Positions 11,860 through 21,393 are shown, numbered from the stretch's first letter. The stretch is DNA of 31,590 bases from an uncultured Eubacteriales bacterium (GCA_900542395.1 UQNM01000025.1:1-31590), one strand, 5' to 3'. The notes: a model not told the origin generated them from the letters alone. Made by a program: numbers and translations.

Positions 11860-14472
11860 TTACCTCGGGATTTCCTCCATCACGAAGCACTCGATGACGT
11901 CGCCTTCCTTGATATCCGTGTAATTTTCCAGACAGACGCCGCACTCGTAGCCGTCGGCCACTTCCTTGACCGCGTCCTTGAAGCGCTGGAGCGAGGAGAG
12001 CTTGCCCTCGTAAACCACCACGTTGTCGCGGAGCAGGCGAACCTGCGCGTTGCGCTGGAGCTTGCCGTCGGTGACGTAAGAACCGGCGACAATGCCCACG
12101 CCCGTGATCTTGAACACGTTGCGCACCTCCGCGTGACCGATGACGTTCTCGCGGAATTCCGGCGTGAGCATGCCCTTCATGGCCTTTTCGATATCCTCGA
12201 TAGCCTGATAGATCACGCGGTAATAGCGGATGTCGATGCCGTCGCGGTTCGCGGCGTCGCGCGCCTTCGCGTCCGGGCGGACGTTAAAGCCGATGATGAT
12301 CGCGCCGTCGATGCCGGCCAGCATCACGTCGTTCTCGGTGATCGCGCCCACGCCGCTGTGGATCGTGCGCACGCGCACCTCGGCGTTGGAGAGCTTTTCA
12401 AGCGACTGCTTGACCGCCTCGACGGAACCCTGAACGTCGGCCTTGATGATGATGTTGAGATCCTTGACCTCGCCCTGTTCGAGCTTGCTGTAAAGCTCCT
12501 CGAGCGTGGACGCGGAGCTGTTCTTGACCATGGACGCGCGCGCCTTCGCGGCACGTTCCTCGACAACCTGACGCGCCAGCTTCTCGTCGGCCACCGCCAT
12601 GAACTCGTCGCCCGCTTCCGGCACGCCGCCGAAGCCGATGATCTCCACCGGCGTGGACGGAGTCGCGTGCTTGACGCGCTCGCCGCGGCTGGAAACCATC
12701 GCGCGGATGCGGCCAAAGGCATTGCCCGCAACCACCATGTCGCCCACGTGCAGCGTACCGTTCTGCACCAGCGCCGTCGCGACAGCGCCGCGGGAATGAT
12801 CCAGCTTCGCCTCGATGATGACGCCGCGCGCCTTGCGGTTCGGGTTGGCCTTCAGTTCCAGCATATCGGCCAGCAGCAGCACGTTTTCAAGCAGATCATC
12901 GACGCCCTCGCCGGTCTTGGCAGAGACGTTCACCATGATGGTGTCGCCGCCCCACTCCTCCGGCACCAGCTCGTAGCGGGTCAGCTCCTGCTTCACCGCG
13001 TCCGGATCCGCGCCCGGCTTGTCGATCTTGTTGATCGCCACGATGATCGGGCACTTCGCCGCCTTCGCGTGGTTGATGGATTCGATGGTCTGCGGCATCA
13101 CGCCGTCGTCCGCCGCAACGACCAGAATCGCGATATCGGTCGCCTGCGTGCCGCGGGCGCGCATCGCCGTAAAGGCCTCGTGACCCGGCGTATCCAGGAA
13201 GGTGATCTGGCGGTCGCCCACCTTGGCGATGTACGCACCGATGTGCTGGGTGATGCCGCCGGCCTCGCCCACGGCCACCTTCGCCTTGCGGATGTAGTCA
13301 AGCAGCGACGTTTTGCCGTGATCGACGTGACCCATGATCGTGACGACCGGCGGGCGCGTGACCAGCTCTTCCTCGCTGTCCTCCACGTTCTCGGCGGAGA
13401 GCGCGTCCTCGGCGGTCTTGTCGAGCTTCATTTCCAGCGTCACGCCGAATTCGGAAGCCACCAGAGACGCGGTATCGAAATCCAGCTCCTGATTGATCGT
13501 CGCCATGATGCCCAGCAGCATCAGCTTCTTGATGATCTCGCCCGCCGGCTTGCCGATGCGTTCGGTCAAATCGCGGACGGTGATGGTCTCGGCGGTCATG
13601 TAGGCCGTCTCGATCTTGATCGGGGCCATCATCTGCTGCGCAGAGAGCTGACGCCCCTTCTTGCGGCGGCCGCGCACCACATCGTCGTCCATGCCGTAGC
13701 CCGTGTCGCGCGCAAGCTGCTTGCGGTTCTTCACCGGCTGATGCTCCGGGTCATGCTGACGCTGGCGCATCTTCTTGTTCGGGTCGTAGTTGGAAACGCG
13801 CTCCTTCTCGACCGTGGGCATCAGCTCCGGCCCCTTCGGCCCGCGCTGCGGACGGTTGCCGCCCATCGGACGAGCGCCGCCCATGCCGCCTGCCGGACGG
13901 GCGCCGCCCTGCGGACGATCCCCGCGCGGCGCAAAATTGCCGCCCTGCGGACGATCCCCGCGCGGCGCGAAATTGCCGCCCTGCGGACGATCTCCGCGCG
14001 GCGCAAAATTGCCGCCCTGCGGACGATCCCCGCGCGGCGCAAAGCTGCCGCCCTGCGGACGATCCCCGCGCGGCGTGAAGCTGCCGCCCTGCGGGCGCGG
14101 CGCATTGCCGCTCTGCTGGGGACGCGCCGCCGGAGCGGGCTTCGCTTCCGGCTTTGCTTCCGGCTTTGCTTCCGGTTTCGCTTCCGGCTGCGGCTTGGCC
14201 GCCTCAACCGGCGCTTTCTCCTCGGCCTTCTCCACCGGCACGTCATCGGGCATCGTCCATGCCTTGCTCTGCGAGCTGAGCGCCTTCTGCTGTTCTTCGC
14301 GGCGCTTCTCCTCGCGCTCGGCCTCCTGCTGCTGCGTAAAGCCGTTTTCAATCTTGCGCAGCTCGGCGAGCGTCTTCTCCGCTGCGGTACGAACTCCCGT
14401 TACGTCTCCCAGCAGCTTCGCCGCCCGGCGGCTGAGTTCCTTTGTTGCGTCTTGAACCTTCATTTTGGACAT
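11860..14472 (-). CDS. infB: Translation initiation factor IF-2
   Basis: An 870-residue GTPase that brings initiator tRNA to the 30S subunit. The GTPase motifs are GHVDHGKT (381-388), DTPGH (427-431) and NKID (481-484). The C-terminal domains end in KEGDVIECFVMEEIPR, as usual. The N-terminal third is low complexity: EAKP repeats (about 98-112), then an Arg-Gly-Gly-rich tract (about 127-190) made of repeated GDRPQGGNFAPR units, encoded by 36-bp tandem DNA repeats. Initiation probably uses ATG 14472 (MSKMKVQDATKEL), behind AAGGGC. A second ATG lies 3 codons later at 14463. The frame is open upstream from a TTG at 14493, which lacks a good ribosome binding site. It lies 41 bases after ylxQ. Confidence 0.97.
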   Translation of the reverse strand: MSKMKVQDATKELSRRAAKLLGDVTGVRTAAEKTLAELRKIENGFTQQQEAEREEKRREEQQKALSSQSKAWTMPDDVPVEKAEEKAPVEAAKPQPEAKPEAKPEAKPEAKPAPAARPQQSGNAPRPQGGSFTPRGDRPQGGSFAPRGDRPQGGNFAPRGDRPQGGNFAPRGDRPQGGNFAPRGDRPQGGARPAGGMGGARPMGGNRPQRGPKGPELMPTVEKERVSNYDPNKKMRQRQHDPEHQPVKNRKQLARDTGYGMDDDVVRGRRKKGRQLSAQQMMAPIKIETAYMTAETITVRDLTERIGKPAGEIIKKLMLLGIMATINQELDFDTASLVASEFGVTLEMKLDKTAEDALSAENVEDSEEELVTRPPVVTIMGHVDHGKTSLLDYIRKAKVAVGEAGGITQHIGAYIAKVGDRQITFLDTPGHEAFTAMRARGTQATDIAILVVAADDGVMPQTIESINHAKAAKCPIIVAINKIDKPGADPDAVKQELTRYELVPEEWGGDTIMVNVSAKTGEGVDDLLENVLLLADMLELKANPNRKARGVIIEAKLDHSRGAVATALVQNGTLHVGDMVVAGNAFGRIRAMVSSRGERVKHATPSTPVEIIGFGGVPEAGDEFMAVADEKLARQVVEERAAKARASMVKNSSASTLEELYSKLEQGEVKDLNIIIKADVQGSVEAVKQSLEKLSNAEVRVRTIHSGVGAITENDVMLAGIDGAIIIGFNVRPDAKARDAANRDGIDIRYYRVIYQAIEDIEKAMKGMLTPEFRENVIGHAEVRNVFKITGVGIVAGSYVTDGKLQRNAQVRLLRDNVVVYEGKLSSLQRFKDAVKEVADGYECGVCLENYTDIKEGDVIECFVMEEIPR
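13903..14100. repeat. 36-bp tandem repeats inside infB
   Basis: Five near-identical 36-bp units begin at 13903, 13939, 13975, 14011 and 14047, with a partial sixth at 14083-14100. Units differ at only a few bases (for example GATCCCC versus GATCTCC). They are in frame with infB and encode 12-residue Arg/Gly-rich units. Confidence 0.9.
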
Positions 14473-14513
14473 TCTGCCCTTGCACCCCCGCAAATTGCGT
14501 CACTGTCGTGTGG

Positions 14514-14855
14514 TTATCTTCCCTGAGACGGCGCGTCGCCCGTCTCCTCTTCCTTGGCCAAAGCCAGCAGCTTGCCGCCCAGCGAGCCCCGCGCAATCGC
14601 GGCGCTCATGCGTCCCGGCTTGCCGATGGCGCTGCCCAGTCTGTCCGGCGTCGTTTCATAAAGCGGAACCTGATAAAACGCGCAGGAATCTCGGAATTTC
14701 TTCTTCGTATTGTCGGATGCACCCGCATCCAGAATCATAAACAAAGCCGCTCCGGATGAAATCGCCTTGAGCACGCCGCTCTCGCCGAGGCTCAGCTGCC
14801 CCGCGCGCATGGCGATGCCCAGCATCGCGTAGAAAGCGTCGCGCTCAATCTGCAT
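14514..14855 (-). CDS. ylxQ: L7Ae/L30e-family ribosomal-like RNA-binding protein (YlxQ)
   Basis: A 113-residue member of the L7Ae/L30e/S12e family, which binds kink-turn RNAs. It contains the family pattern LGIAMRAGQLSLGES, followed by ALFMILDAGASDNTKKKF and the VPLYETTPDRLGSAIGK segment. I start it at the ATG complementary to 14853-14855, 6 bases after GGAGG; an in-frame TTG one codon earlier is less likely. The start overlaps ylxR by 11 bases. Its position between ylxR and infB is diagnostic in Firmicutes. The precise RNA target is not established here. Confidence 0.92.
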   Translation of the reverse strand: MQIERDAFYAMLGIAMRAGQLSLGESGVLKAISSGAALFMILDAGASDNTKKKFRDSCAFYQVPLYETTPDRLGSAIGKPGRMSAAIARGSLGGKLLALAKEEETGDAPSQGR

Positions 14856-15111
14856 CAATTTCCTCCATCAGTTGGTTCAGCACGGCCTCGTCGATCTTCG
14901 TTTCCAGCGCGCGGTCAAGCTGCCGCTGGCGAACCGCCTTCGTCAGGCAGTCCTTCGATTTGCAAATATATGCGCCGCGACCCGGAGCCTTGCCGATTCT
15001 GTCAAAGCTGATCTCGCCCTGCGCGCTGCGAACGATGCGCAGCAGCGCCTTTTTCTCCTTCATCTCGCGGCAGCCCACGCACATGCGCATGGGAATTTTG
15101 CGTGTCTTCAT
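14845..15111 (-). CDS. ylxR: YlxR/RnpM family RNA-binding protein
   Basis: An 88-residue protein with both YlxR signatures: PMRMCVGCREMKEKKALLR near the N-terminus and GRGAYICKSKDCLTKA in the middle. The fold carries a conserved positively charged face. In B. subtilis the homologue RnpM has been reported as a modulator of RNase P, so an RNA-related role is likely, though not shown for this protein. It sits between nusA and ylxQ and overlaps ylxQ by 11 bases. Confidence 0.93.
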   Translation of the reverse strand: MKTRKIPMRMCVGCREMKEKKALLRIVRSAQGEISFDRIGKAPGRGAYICKSKDCLTKAVRQRQLDRALETKIDEAVLNQLMEEIDAD

Positions 15112-15126
15112 TGGCGCACCCCGCTT

Positions 15127-16278
15127 TTACTCGGCGTCGCCTTCGACCGTCGGCGCTTCGCCGGCCTCGGCCTCAACCTGCTCGTCAACCTGGCTCTGGC
15201 TCTTGATGTCGATCTTCCAACTCGTCAGGCGCGCGGCGAGGCGGGCGTTCTGGCCTTCCTTGCCGATGGCCAGCGAGAGCTGATTGTCCGGCACAACCAC
15301 GCGGCAGGCCTTTTCCTGCTCGTTGACGAACACGTTCACCACGTGCGCCGGGTTCAGCGCGTTGGCGACGAACTCCGCCGGGTCGGCCGACCACTTGATG
15401 ATGTCGATCTTCTCGCCGCGCAGCTCGGTCACCACGCGATCCACGCGCTGGCCGCGCGGGCCGACGCAGGAGCCTACCGGGTCGATCATCGGGTCGGTGG
15501 AGTGCACCGCCATCTTCGTGCGGCTGCCCGCCTCGCGGGAGATGGACTTGATCTGCACAATGCCGCTCTGAATCTCCGGCACCTCCAGCTCGAACAGGCG
15601 CTTCACCAAACCCGGATGGATGCGCGATACGCTCACCTGCGGGCCGTGCTTTGCGCCCGGACGCGCCAGACGGCGATCCGCGACGACCTCCAGCACGTAA
15701 ACCTTGAAGCGCTCGCCCGGCGCGTACACGTCGCTGGCCATCTGCTGGCTCGGCTCGAGCACGCCCTCGGTCTTGCCCAGCTCGACGTAAACATCCTTCG
15801 TTTCGGGATCGACGCTGTGCACGATCGCGGTCAGAATCTCGTTTTCCTTCTCGATGAAGTCGTCGTAGACCTTGCCGCGCTCGGCCTCGCGGATCTTCTG
15901 CACGATGACCTGCTTGGCCGTCTGCGCGGCGACGCGGCGGAAGTTATCCGGCGTGACCTCGACCTCGACGATGTCATCCTGCTGGTAGCTGGGCTGAATC
16001 GCCTGCGCTTCCTCGATGGAAATCTCGGTCGCCTCGTCGGTGGGCCAGCGCTCGACCGTCTTGCGGGCGTACAGGCGAACCGCGCCGGTCTCCCGGTTCA
16101 GCTCCACGCGCACGTTCGCGTTGGAAGGCGGCATGCCGTATTCCTTGCTGAAATTATTTTTATAAGCGCTCTTCAGTGCCTCTTCAATCGCAGAAAAGAG
16201 CAGCTCCTTGCTGATGTTTTTTTCCTTGGCCAGCGCCGCGACGGCTTCGATCATCTCACGATTCTCGTTTTTGTCCAT
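15127..16278 (-). CDS. nusA: Transcription termination/antitermination factor NusA
   Basis: A 383-residue NusA with the usual Firmicutes length and no C-terminal acidic repeats. The N-terminal RNA-polymerase-binding domain begins REMIEAVAALAKEKNISKELLFSAIEEAL. An S1 domain follows (about 130-205), then two KH domains, with GSCVGPRGQRVDRVVTEL in KH1 and AIGKEGQNARLAARL in KH2. The start I favour is the ATG complementary to 16276-16278, 10 bases after the rimP stop, which gives the family-like N-terminus. An upstream in-frame ATG at 16317 would overlap rimP. The acidic C-terminus (VEAEAGEAPTVEGDAE) is short. Confidence 0.96.
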   Translation of the reverse strand: MDKNENREMIEAVAALAKEKNISKELLFSAIEEALKSAYKNNFSKEYGMPPSNANVRVELNRETGAVRLYARKTVERWPTDEATEISIEEAQAIQPSYQQDDIVEVEVTPDNFRRVAAQTAKQVIVQKIREAERGKVYDDFIEKENEILTAIVHSVDPETKDVYVELGKTEGVLEPSQQMASDVYAPGERFKVYVLEVVADRRLARPGAKHGPQVSVSRIHPGLVKRLFELEVPEIQSGIVQIKSISREAGSRTKMAVHSTDPMIDPVGSCVGPRGQRVDRVVTELRGEKIDIIKWSADPAEFVANALNPAHVVNVFVNEQEKACRVVVPDNQLSLAIGKEGQNARLAARLTSWKIDIKSQSQVDEQVEAEAGEAPTVEGDAE

Positions 16279-16288
16279 GCCCTGACGC

Positions 16289-16804
16289 TTATCTTCCTTC
16301 TGAGTCGTTTTTCTCATCGTCGCTCATCTCCTCGTCCATTGCGATGTCGTCCTCGGTGATGATCACCAGGGGCTTGCACAGCGAAACGTCCTTCTGCTTG
16401 AAGCGCAGCTCGTTTTCCCCGTCGCGGATGACGATTTCGCCGTCCGTCAGGCCAACCAGCTCGCCCTCAAACTGCTTGCGCCGCTCCACCGGGCGGAACA
16501 GGTGGATTTCCACCATTTCGCCCGCATGCTTGTCAAAATCCTTCTGCTTTTTCAGCGGACGATCAAGACCCGGCGAGCATACCTCAAGGAAATCGTAATC
16601 CACACGCTCGACCAGCGGGGTCACAGCGCGGTGATACGTTTCGCAATCGCTCAAGGTAATACCGTCGGGTTTGTCAATATAAATCCGCAGGTAACGGCTC
16701 GCGCCCTCGCGCACAAGCTCCACATCCACCAGCTCAAAGCCATGCTGCTCGGCAAGCTTCTGGCAGGCCGGCTCAATCACACGGGTCAAATCGCTTTGTG
16801 CCAT
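16289..16804 (-). CDS. rimP: Ribosome maturation factor RimP
   Basis: A 171-residue 30S assembly factor, first gene of the nusA-infB operon. Family motifs are EPACQKLAEQHGFELVDVELVREGASRYLRIYIDKPDGITLSDCE and VDYDFLEVCSPGLDRPLKKQKDF. The last 20 or so residues are strongly acidic (MDEEMSDDEKNDSE), an extension beyond the SH3-like domain. The gene begins about 125 bases after a predicted promoter, behind a leader with two perfect hairpins. Confidence 0.96.
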   Translation of the reverse strand: MAQSDLTRVIEPACQKLAEQHGFELVDVELVREGASRYLRIYIDKPDGITLSDCETYHRAVTPLVERVDYDFLEVCSPGLDRPLKKQKDFDKHAGEMVEIHLFRPVERRKQFEGELVGLTDGEIVIRDGENELRFKQKDVSLCKPLVIITEDDIAMDEEMSDDEKNDSEGR

Positions 16805-16857
16805 TCACACACTCCCAAAGTCACTCAAAAAATTCGCTCAAGCGGCCGCGGCAGATA

Positions 16858-16918
16858 GAAAGAGTGGGCGCTTCTCCCACTCTTTCGCATCCACCCGCAG
16901 GGTACAAAACTCCCTGCG
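16858..16918 (-). promoter_or_regulatory. rimP operon leader with two perfect hairpins
   Basis: The first hairpin in transcript order is CGCAGGG/CCCTGCG (16896-16902 with 16912-16918). The second is an 11-bp perfect stem, GAAAGAGTGGG/CCCACTCTTTC (16858-16868 with 16876-16886), with a 7-base loop. The second is followed only by a broken U run, so it is a weak terminator at best. It may act as an attenuator or RNA-stability element of the operon. Confidence 0.55.
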
Positions 16919-16936
16919 CCGCCATCTTATGCGGTT

Positions 16937-16965
16937 ATTATATCACCGCTTTTTCAAAAAAACAA
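16937..16965 (-). promoter_or_regulatory. rimP-nusA-infB operon promoter
   Basis: A perfect minus-strand -10 box TATAAT (16937-16942) lies 17 bases from TTGTTT (16960-16965), which has only the TTG half of the -35 consensus. The predicted start near 16930 leaves a leader of about 125 bases. The remainder of the gap to polC (16966-17043) is AT-rich and shows no clear terminator for polC. Confidence 0.65.
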
Positions 16966-17043
16966 CCCTCTATACATGGTTTGTCAGCTATTCCGTCGAA
17001 ATTCGCATTTATAACATAAGATTTATTCCGTTTTTGGGCGAAA

Positions 17044-20000
17044 TCAGAACGAGAACAGCGTCGTCTGGTTGCTTTCCGGCAGGCTGCCCAGACATCCGCC
17101 CTCGCGCAGCAGATCAATCAGTGATGCGGAAATTTTCGTGCGGTTGCGCAAATCCTCGATGGAAATGAACGGCGACTGCTCGCGCGCATCCACGATGCTC
17201 TGCGCGGCTGCCTCGCCCAGCCCGGGCAGGGCGTTGAAGGGCATGCGGATTGTCTTCTCGTCCACCACCTGAAACTTCGTCGCGTCGCTCTTATACAGAT
17301 CGACCGGCGCCAGCTTGATGCCGCGGCAGAGCATTTCGATCACCAGCTCCATGATAATCATCAGATCCTTGTCCTTCTGGGTCAAATCCTTGCTGTTTTC
17401 TTCCATCTCTTTATAGCGGCCGCGGATGGCTTCCTGCGTTCCGCCGAGGATGCTCGCGTCGAAGCAGTCCGCCCGAACGGTGTAATACGCGCAGTAATAC
17501 GCCGCCGGCCGATGCACCTTGTACCACGCGATGCGCAGCGCCATCGTCACGTAGGCGACCGCGTGCCCCTTCGGGAACATGTATTTGATCTTCTTGCAGG
17601 AGTCGATGAACCACGTCGGCACATTGTGCTCGATCATGGCTTCCTCCATCTCCGGCTTGAGCCCGCGCCCCTTTCGGACGGATTCCATCGTGTCAAACGA
17701 CATCTTCGGCGCAACGCCGTAGTCGATCAGCGCGTTCATAATATCGTCGCGGCAGCAGATACACGAGGCCAGCGGCGCAATGCCCGCCTTGATGATCTCC
17801 TGCGCGTTGCCGATCCACACGTCCGTTCCGTGGGACAGGCCGGAAATGCGGATCAGCTCCTCCATCGTCGTCGGGTGCGTCTCCTCCAGCATCTGGCGGA
17901 CGAACTTCGTGCCGAATTCCGGCACGCCGTATGTGCCCGTCTTGGAGCCGATCTGCTCGGGCGTCACCCCCAGCGCCTGCGTGCCGGAGAACAGCGAAAT
18001 CACGTCCGGGTCGGTCAGCGGCAGGGTACGCGCGTCAACGCCCGTCAAATCCATCAGCATACGGATCATCGTCGGGTCGTCGTGCCCCAGAACGTCCAGC
18101 TTCACCAGCACGTCGTGCATCGAGCCGAAGTCGTAATGCGTCGTGATGACCGGGCTGGTCATGTCGTTGGCCGGATGCTGGATGGCGACGAATTGCTGAA
18201 TCTCGTATTCCTTCGGCAGAACGACCATGCCCGCCGGGTGCTGACCCGTCGTGCGCTTCACGCCGACGCAGCCCAGCGCCAGCCGGTTCATCTCCGCCTC
18301 CGAAAGCGTCAGCTCCCGCTCCTCGCAGTATTTCTTGACGTAGCCGTAAGCCGTCTTATCCGCCAGCGTGCCGATGGTTCCCGCGCGATAGCAGTATCCC
18401 TTGCCGAACAGCTCCTCGATATAGGCGTGCGCGCGCGGCTGGTACACGCCCGAGAAGTTCAGGTCGATATCCGGCACCTTGTCGCCCTTAAACCCAAGGA
18501 AGACCTCGAACGGGATATCGAATCCGTCGCGGTAAAGCTCCTCGCCGCACTGCGGGCACTTCATCGGCGGCAGGTCAACGCCGACCTTGTATTTGCTCTT
18601 GTCCACATCGAACGTATACCATTTGCATTTCGGGCAGCGATAGTGCGGCGGCAGCGCGTTGACCTCCGATATGCCGACCAGATGCGCCACATAGGACGAG
18701 CCGACGCTGCCGCGCGAGCCGACCAGATAGCCGTCCGCGTTCGATTTTTTGACCAGCTTCTCCGCGATGTTGTACAGTGTGCCGTAGCCGTAGCCCAGAA
18801 TGGAGGAAAGCTCCTTTTCCTTGCGCGCCACGACGATTTCCGGCGGATTGTCGCCAAACCATTCGCGAATCTGTTCTTCGCAGAGGTTGCGGATGTTGTC
18901 CGCCGCGTCCGGCCAGAACGGCTGGAACGTCTCCTTGCCCTCCGGATGCTTCGGATACAGGCCGATTTCGCCGATTCGCGCGGCGATCTTCGCCGGGTTG
19001 TCGATGACGACCTCCTCCGCCTTCGCCTTGCCCAGATAGCTGAATTCCTCGAGCATCTCCTGCGTCGTCTTGAAATACAGCGGCGGCTGATTGTCCGCGT
19101 CCTTAAAGCCGTGCGCCGCCTGAATGATCGCGCGGAATTTTCCGTCCTTCGGGTCGAGGAAGTGCACGTCGCCCGTCGCGCAGACCGGAATGCCCAGCTC
19201 CTCGCCCAGCCAGACGATTTTTCGGTTAAAGTCGCGAAGCTGTTCCTCGTCCTCCGCCATGCCCTCGCGCAGCATAAACGCATTGTTGCCGATCGGCTGA
19301 ATTTCGAGGTAGTCGTAGAACCGCGCAATCCGCTTGAGCTCCGTGTCGTTTTTGCCGTCCGCAACGGCGCGGAACAGCTCGCCCGCCTCGCAGGCCGAGC
19401 CGACGATGATGCCCTTTCGGTATTTCTGCAAAATCTCGCGCGGCGTGTGCGGCTTGCGGCTGAAATAGTTGAGGTGGCCTTCCGAAACGATCTTGTTCAG
19501 GTTGGTCATGCCCTCCTGCTCGGCCGCCAGCAGAATGATGTGATACGAATCGCCGATGGCGCCGCCCGTCAGCGCGGAATTGATTTCGTTCAGCCGGGTG
19601 ACGCCCTTCTCTCTGGCCGTGTCGAGCATGCGGTTGAGCATGTGCGCCGTCGCGCGCGCGTCGTGCACGGCCCTGTGCGCGTTTTTGAGGCTGATGCCCA
19701 GCGATTTGCAAACCGCGCCGAGCCTGTGGCTCTTGAGGCTTGGGTACATCCGGCGGGAAAATTCCAGCGTGTCGATCACCGGCATGTGGATTTCAATGCC
19801 CAGCCGGTTACATTCCTCCGTCAGGAAGGAATAATCGAATTTCGCGTTGTGCGCCGCGAACGCCGCCCCGCCGATGAATTCCAGCAGCTTCGGAATCTCG
19901 ACCTCCGCCGGGCTCGCGTCGGCCACCATCGCGTCGGTGATGTGCGTCAGCTCGGAAACCTCCTGCGGAATCGGCTCCATCGGGTTGACGAATCGGCTGT

Positions 20001-21393
20001 ATTCCTCCACCACCTGTCCGTTGCGGATGCGCACCGCGCCGATCTCCATAATGCGGCATTTGCGTGGGTTAAGACCCGTGGTTTCAAAGTCCACCACGAC
20101 GATATCATCCGTCAGCGGCCGGTCGTCGCCGTCCTTGACCACGACGGTCACATCCGTCAGATAGCCCTCCATGCCCGGAATGAGCTTGATCTTGTTCTTC
20201 TTCGCCGCGCCGAAGGCCTCCGGGAACGCCTGCACCACGCCGTGATCCGTGATGGCGACAGCCGGGTGCCCCCACTGCGCCGCGCGCTTAATCAGGTCGC
20301 TGGCCGAGGAAACCGCGTCCATCTCGCTCATGTTGGTGTGCATGTGCAGCTCGATGCGCTTGCGCTCGGCTGTGTCCTGACGCATGGGCTTCTCCCGCCC
20401 GTCGATGTCGTTGACCATCATCACCAAGCCGTGCTCAAAGCTGTCCATCTTCACGTCGCCGCGCACGGCGAACCATTTGCCCTCCTTGACGGCGGCAATC
20501 ACGTCGTCAACCGCCTTCTTTTCTTCCTCCGTCGGCGGGCGGTCGTCCTCCTCCTGCGAGCCGCCGCCAAAGCGCCCCTTTCTGGGCTTATAGCGCAAAA
20601 ACGCCTTGCACTTGATGGTGTTCGTGTAATCCGTCAGCGCGAAGGAGAGAAGCTGCATTTCGCCGCCGCGCAGCTCGCGCGTCTCCACCGTCAGCACCTC
20701 GCCGCAGATCGTCAGCTTGCTGGCTTCCTCCGTCAATTCGCTGATGGGCAGCGGTTCGGCGGTGATCGGTCGCCCGAAGACGGCCTTCGGCTTCTCCTTA
20801 GCGGCTTTGGCCTCCTGCGCGGCGACCTGTTCGCTCTGCGTCTTAATCATCTGTGCGACGGCCTGCTCGTCCTCGGCCTTGCGGCGGCGGCGGATTTCCT
20901 CCGGCTGCTCCTCGCGCAGCTTCACCGCCTGAAAGACGACATGCACCTTCGTCACGAACACATTCTCGATCAGCTGCTCGATGTAATGATCCACGCCGGA
21001 CTGCGTGAGGAATTTCGGCGCGATGTTCTGCGGCACAAGCACGCTGAGCACATCGCCCTTACATTCCAGCTTTGCGTCGTTCATAAACGGCGCGCCGGAG
21101 GGATGGCGGCGCTTGACGCAGCGCAGAATGAACGGCGCATACTTCTGCGGGTCATTCAGAAAATCCTGCGCAAGCTGCGGCGAGCGGATGATCAGCTTCA
21201 CCCGTGTCGGCGCGAAATTGCGCCGGATGGCGCGCTGCGCCGCCAAAAACGGCTTTTCCTCCACCAGCATATCCGAAGAGAAAAAGACCGCGATCTCGTC
21301 GCCCGCCTTGCTGGCCGTCACGCGCTCCAGGGTCAAATGCCCCTTCAGCTCCTGCGCCGCGCCTTCGAGCAGGCCTTCCCACTGCTGTGCCAC
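17044..21393 (-). CDS. polC: DNA polymerase III alpha subunit, PolC type
   Basis: A 1449-residue Gram-positive replicative polymerase with built-in proofreading. In order: an N-terminal domain, an OB domain (about 225-335), the first PHP half with HMHTNMSEMDA (350-360), and an inserted DEDDh exonuclease (about 430-590: D435-F-E437, D520, H577-D578). The second PHP half follows, then a Cys4 zinc segment (CPKC and CPQC), and the palm with catalytic D975-I-D977-L-N-F. The C-terminus QTTLFSF is a beta-clamp-binding motif. Translation starts at GTG (21391-21393), with GAGGTG about 10 bases upstream. Full length, no damage. It follows ispG but is separated by a palindrome-filled 288-base gap. Confidence 0.98.
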   Translation of the reverse strand: MAQQWEGLLEGAAQELKGHLTLERVTASKAGDEIAVFFSSDMLVEEKPFLAAQRAIRRNFAPTRVKLIIRSPQLAQDFLNDPQKYAPFILRCVKRRHPSGAPFMNDAKLECKGDVLSVLVPQNIAPKFLTQSGVDHYIEQLIENVFVTKVHVVFQAVKLREEQPEEIRRRRKAEDEQAVAQMIKTQSEQVAAQEAKAAKEKPKAVFGRPITAEPLPISELTEEASKLTICGEVLTVETRELRGGEMQLLSFALTDYTNTIKCKAFLRYKPRKGRFGGGSQEEDDRPPTEEEKKAVDDVIAAVKEGKWFAVRGDVKMDSFEHGLVMMVNDIDGREKPMRQDTAERKRIELHMHTNMSEMDAVSSASDLIKRAAQWGHPAVAITDHGVVQAFPEAFGAAKKNKIKLIPGMEGYLTDVTVVVKDGDDRPLTDDIVVVDFETTGLNPRKCRIMEIGAVRIRNGQVVEEYSRFVNPMEPIPQEVSELTHITDAMVADASPAEVEIPKLLEFIGGAAFAAHNAKFDYSFLTEECNRLGIEIHMPVIDTLEFSRRMYPSLKSHRLGAVCKSLGISLKNAHRAVHDARATAHMLNRMLDTAREKGVTRLNEINSALTGGAIGDSYHIILLAAEQEGMTNLNKIVSEGHLNYFSRKPHTPREILQKYRKGIIVGSACEAGELFRAVADGKNDTELKRIARFYDYLEIQPIGNNAFMLREGMAEDEEQLRDFNRKIVWLGEELGIPVCATGDVHFLDPKDGKFRAIIQAAHGFKDADNQPPLYFKTTQEMLEEFSYLGKAKAEEVVIDNPAKIAARIGEIGLYPKHPEGKETFQPFWPDAADNIRNLCEEQIREWFGDNPPEIVVARKEKELSSILGYGYGTLYNIAEKLVKKSNADGYLVGSRGSVGSSYVAHLVGISEVNALPPHYRCPKCKWYTFDVDKSKYKVGVDLPPMKCPQCGEELYRDGFDIPFEVFLGFKGDKVPDIDLNFSGVYQPRAHAYIEELFGKGYCYRAGTIGTLADKTAYGYVKKYCEERELTLSEAEMNRLALGCVGVKRTTGQHPAGMVVLPKEYEIQQFVAIQHPANDMTSPVITTHYDFGSMHDVLVKLDVLGHDDPTMIRMLMDLTGVDARTLPLTDPDVISLFSGTQALGVTPEQIGSKTGTYGVPEFGTKFVRQMLEETHPTTMEELIRISGLSHGTDVWIGNAQEIIKAGIAPLASCICCRDDIMNALIDYGVAPKMSFDTMESVRKGRGLKPEMEEAMIEHNVPTWFIDSCKKIKYMFPKGHAVAYVTMALRIAWYKVHRPAAYYCAYYTVRADCFDASILGGTQEAIRGRYKEMEENSKDLTQKDKDLMIIMELVIEMLCRGIKLAPVDLYKSDATKFQVVDEKTIRMPFNALPGLGEAAAQSIVDAREQSPFISIEDLRNRTKISASLIDLLREGGCLGSLPESNQTTLFSF

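Noticed and set aside
13903..14100. CRISPR-like look of the 36-bp direct repeats
   Set aside because: The units are contiguous with no spacers, are in frame with infB and encode protein.
12133..14526. 797-codon plus-strand frame opposite infB with repeated Arg/Leu segments
   Set aside because: It is the complement of infB, and its repeats come from the 36-bp array. No independent evidence supports it.
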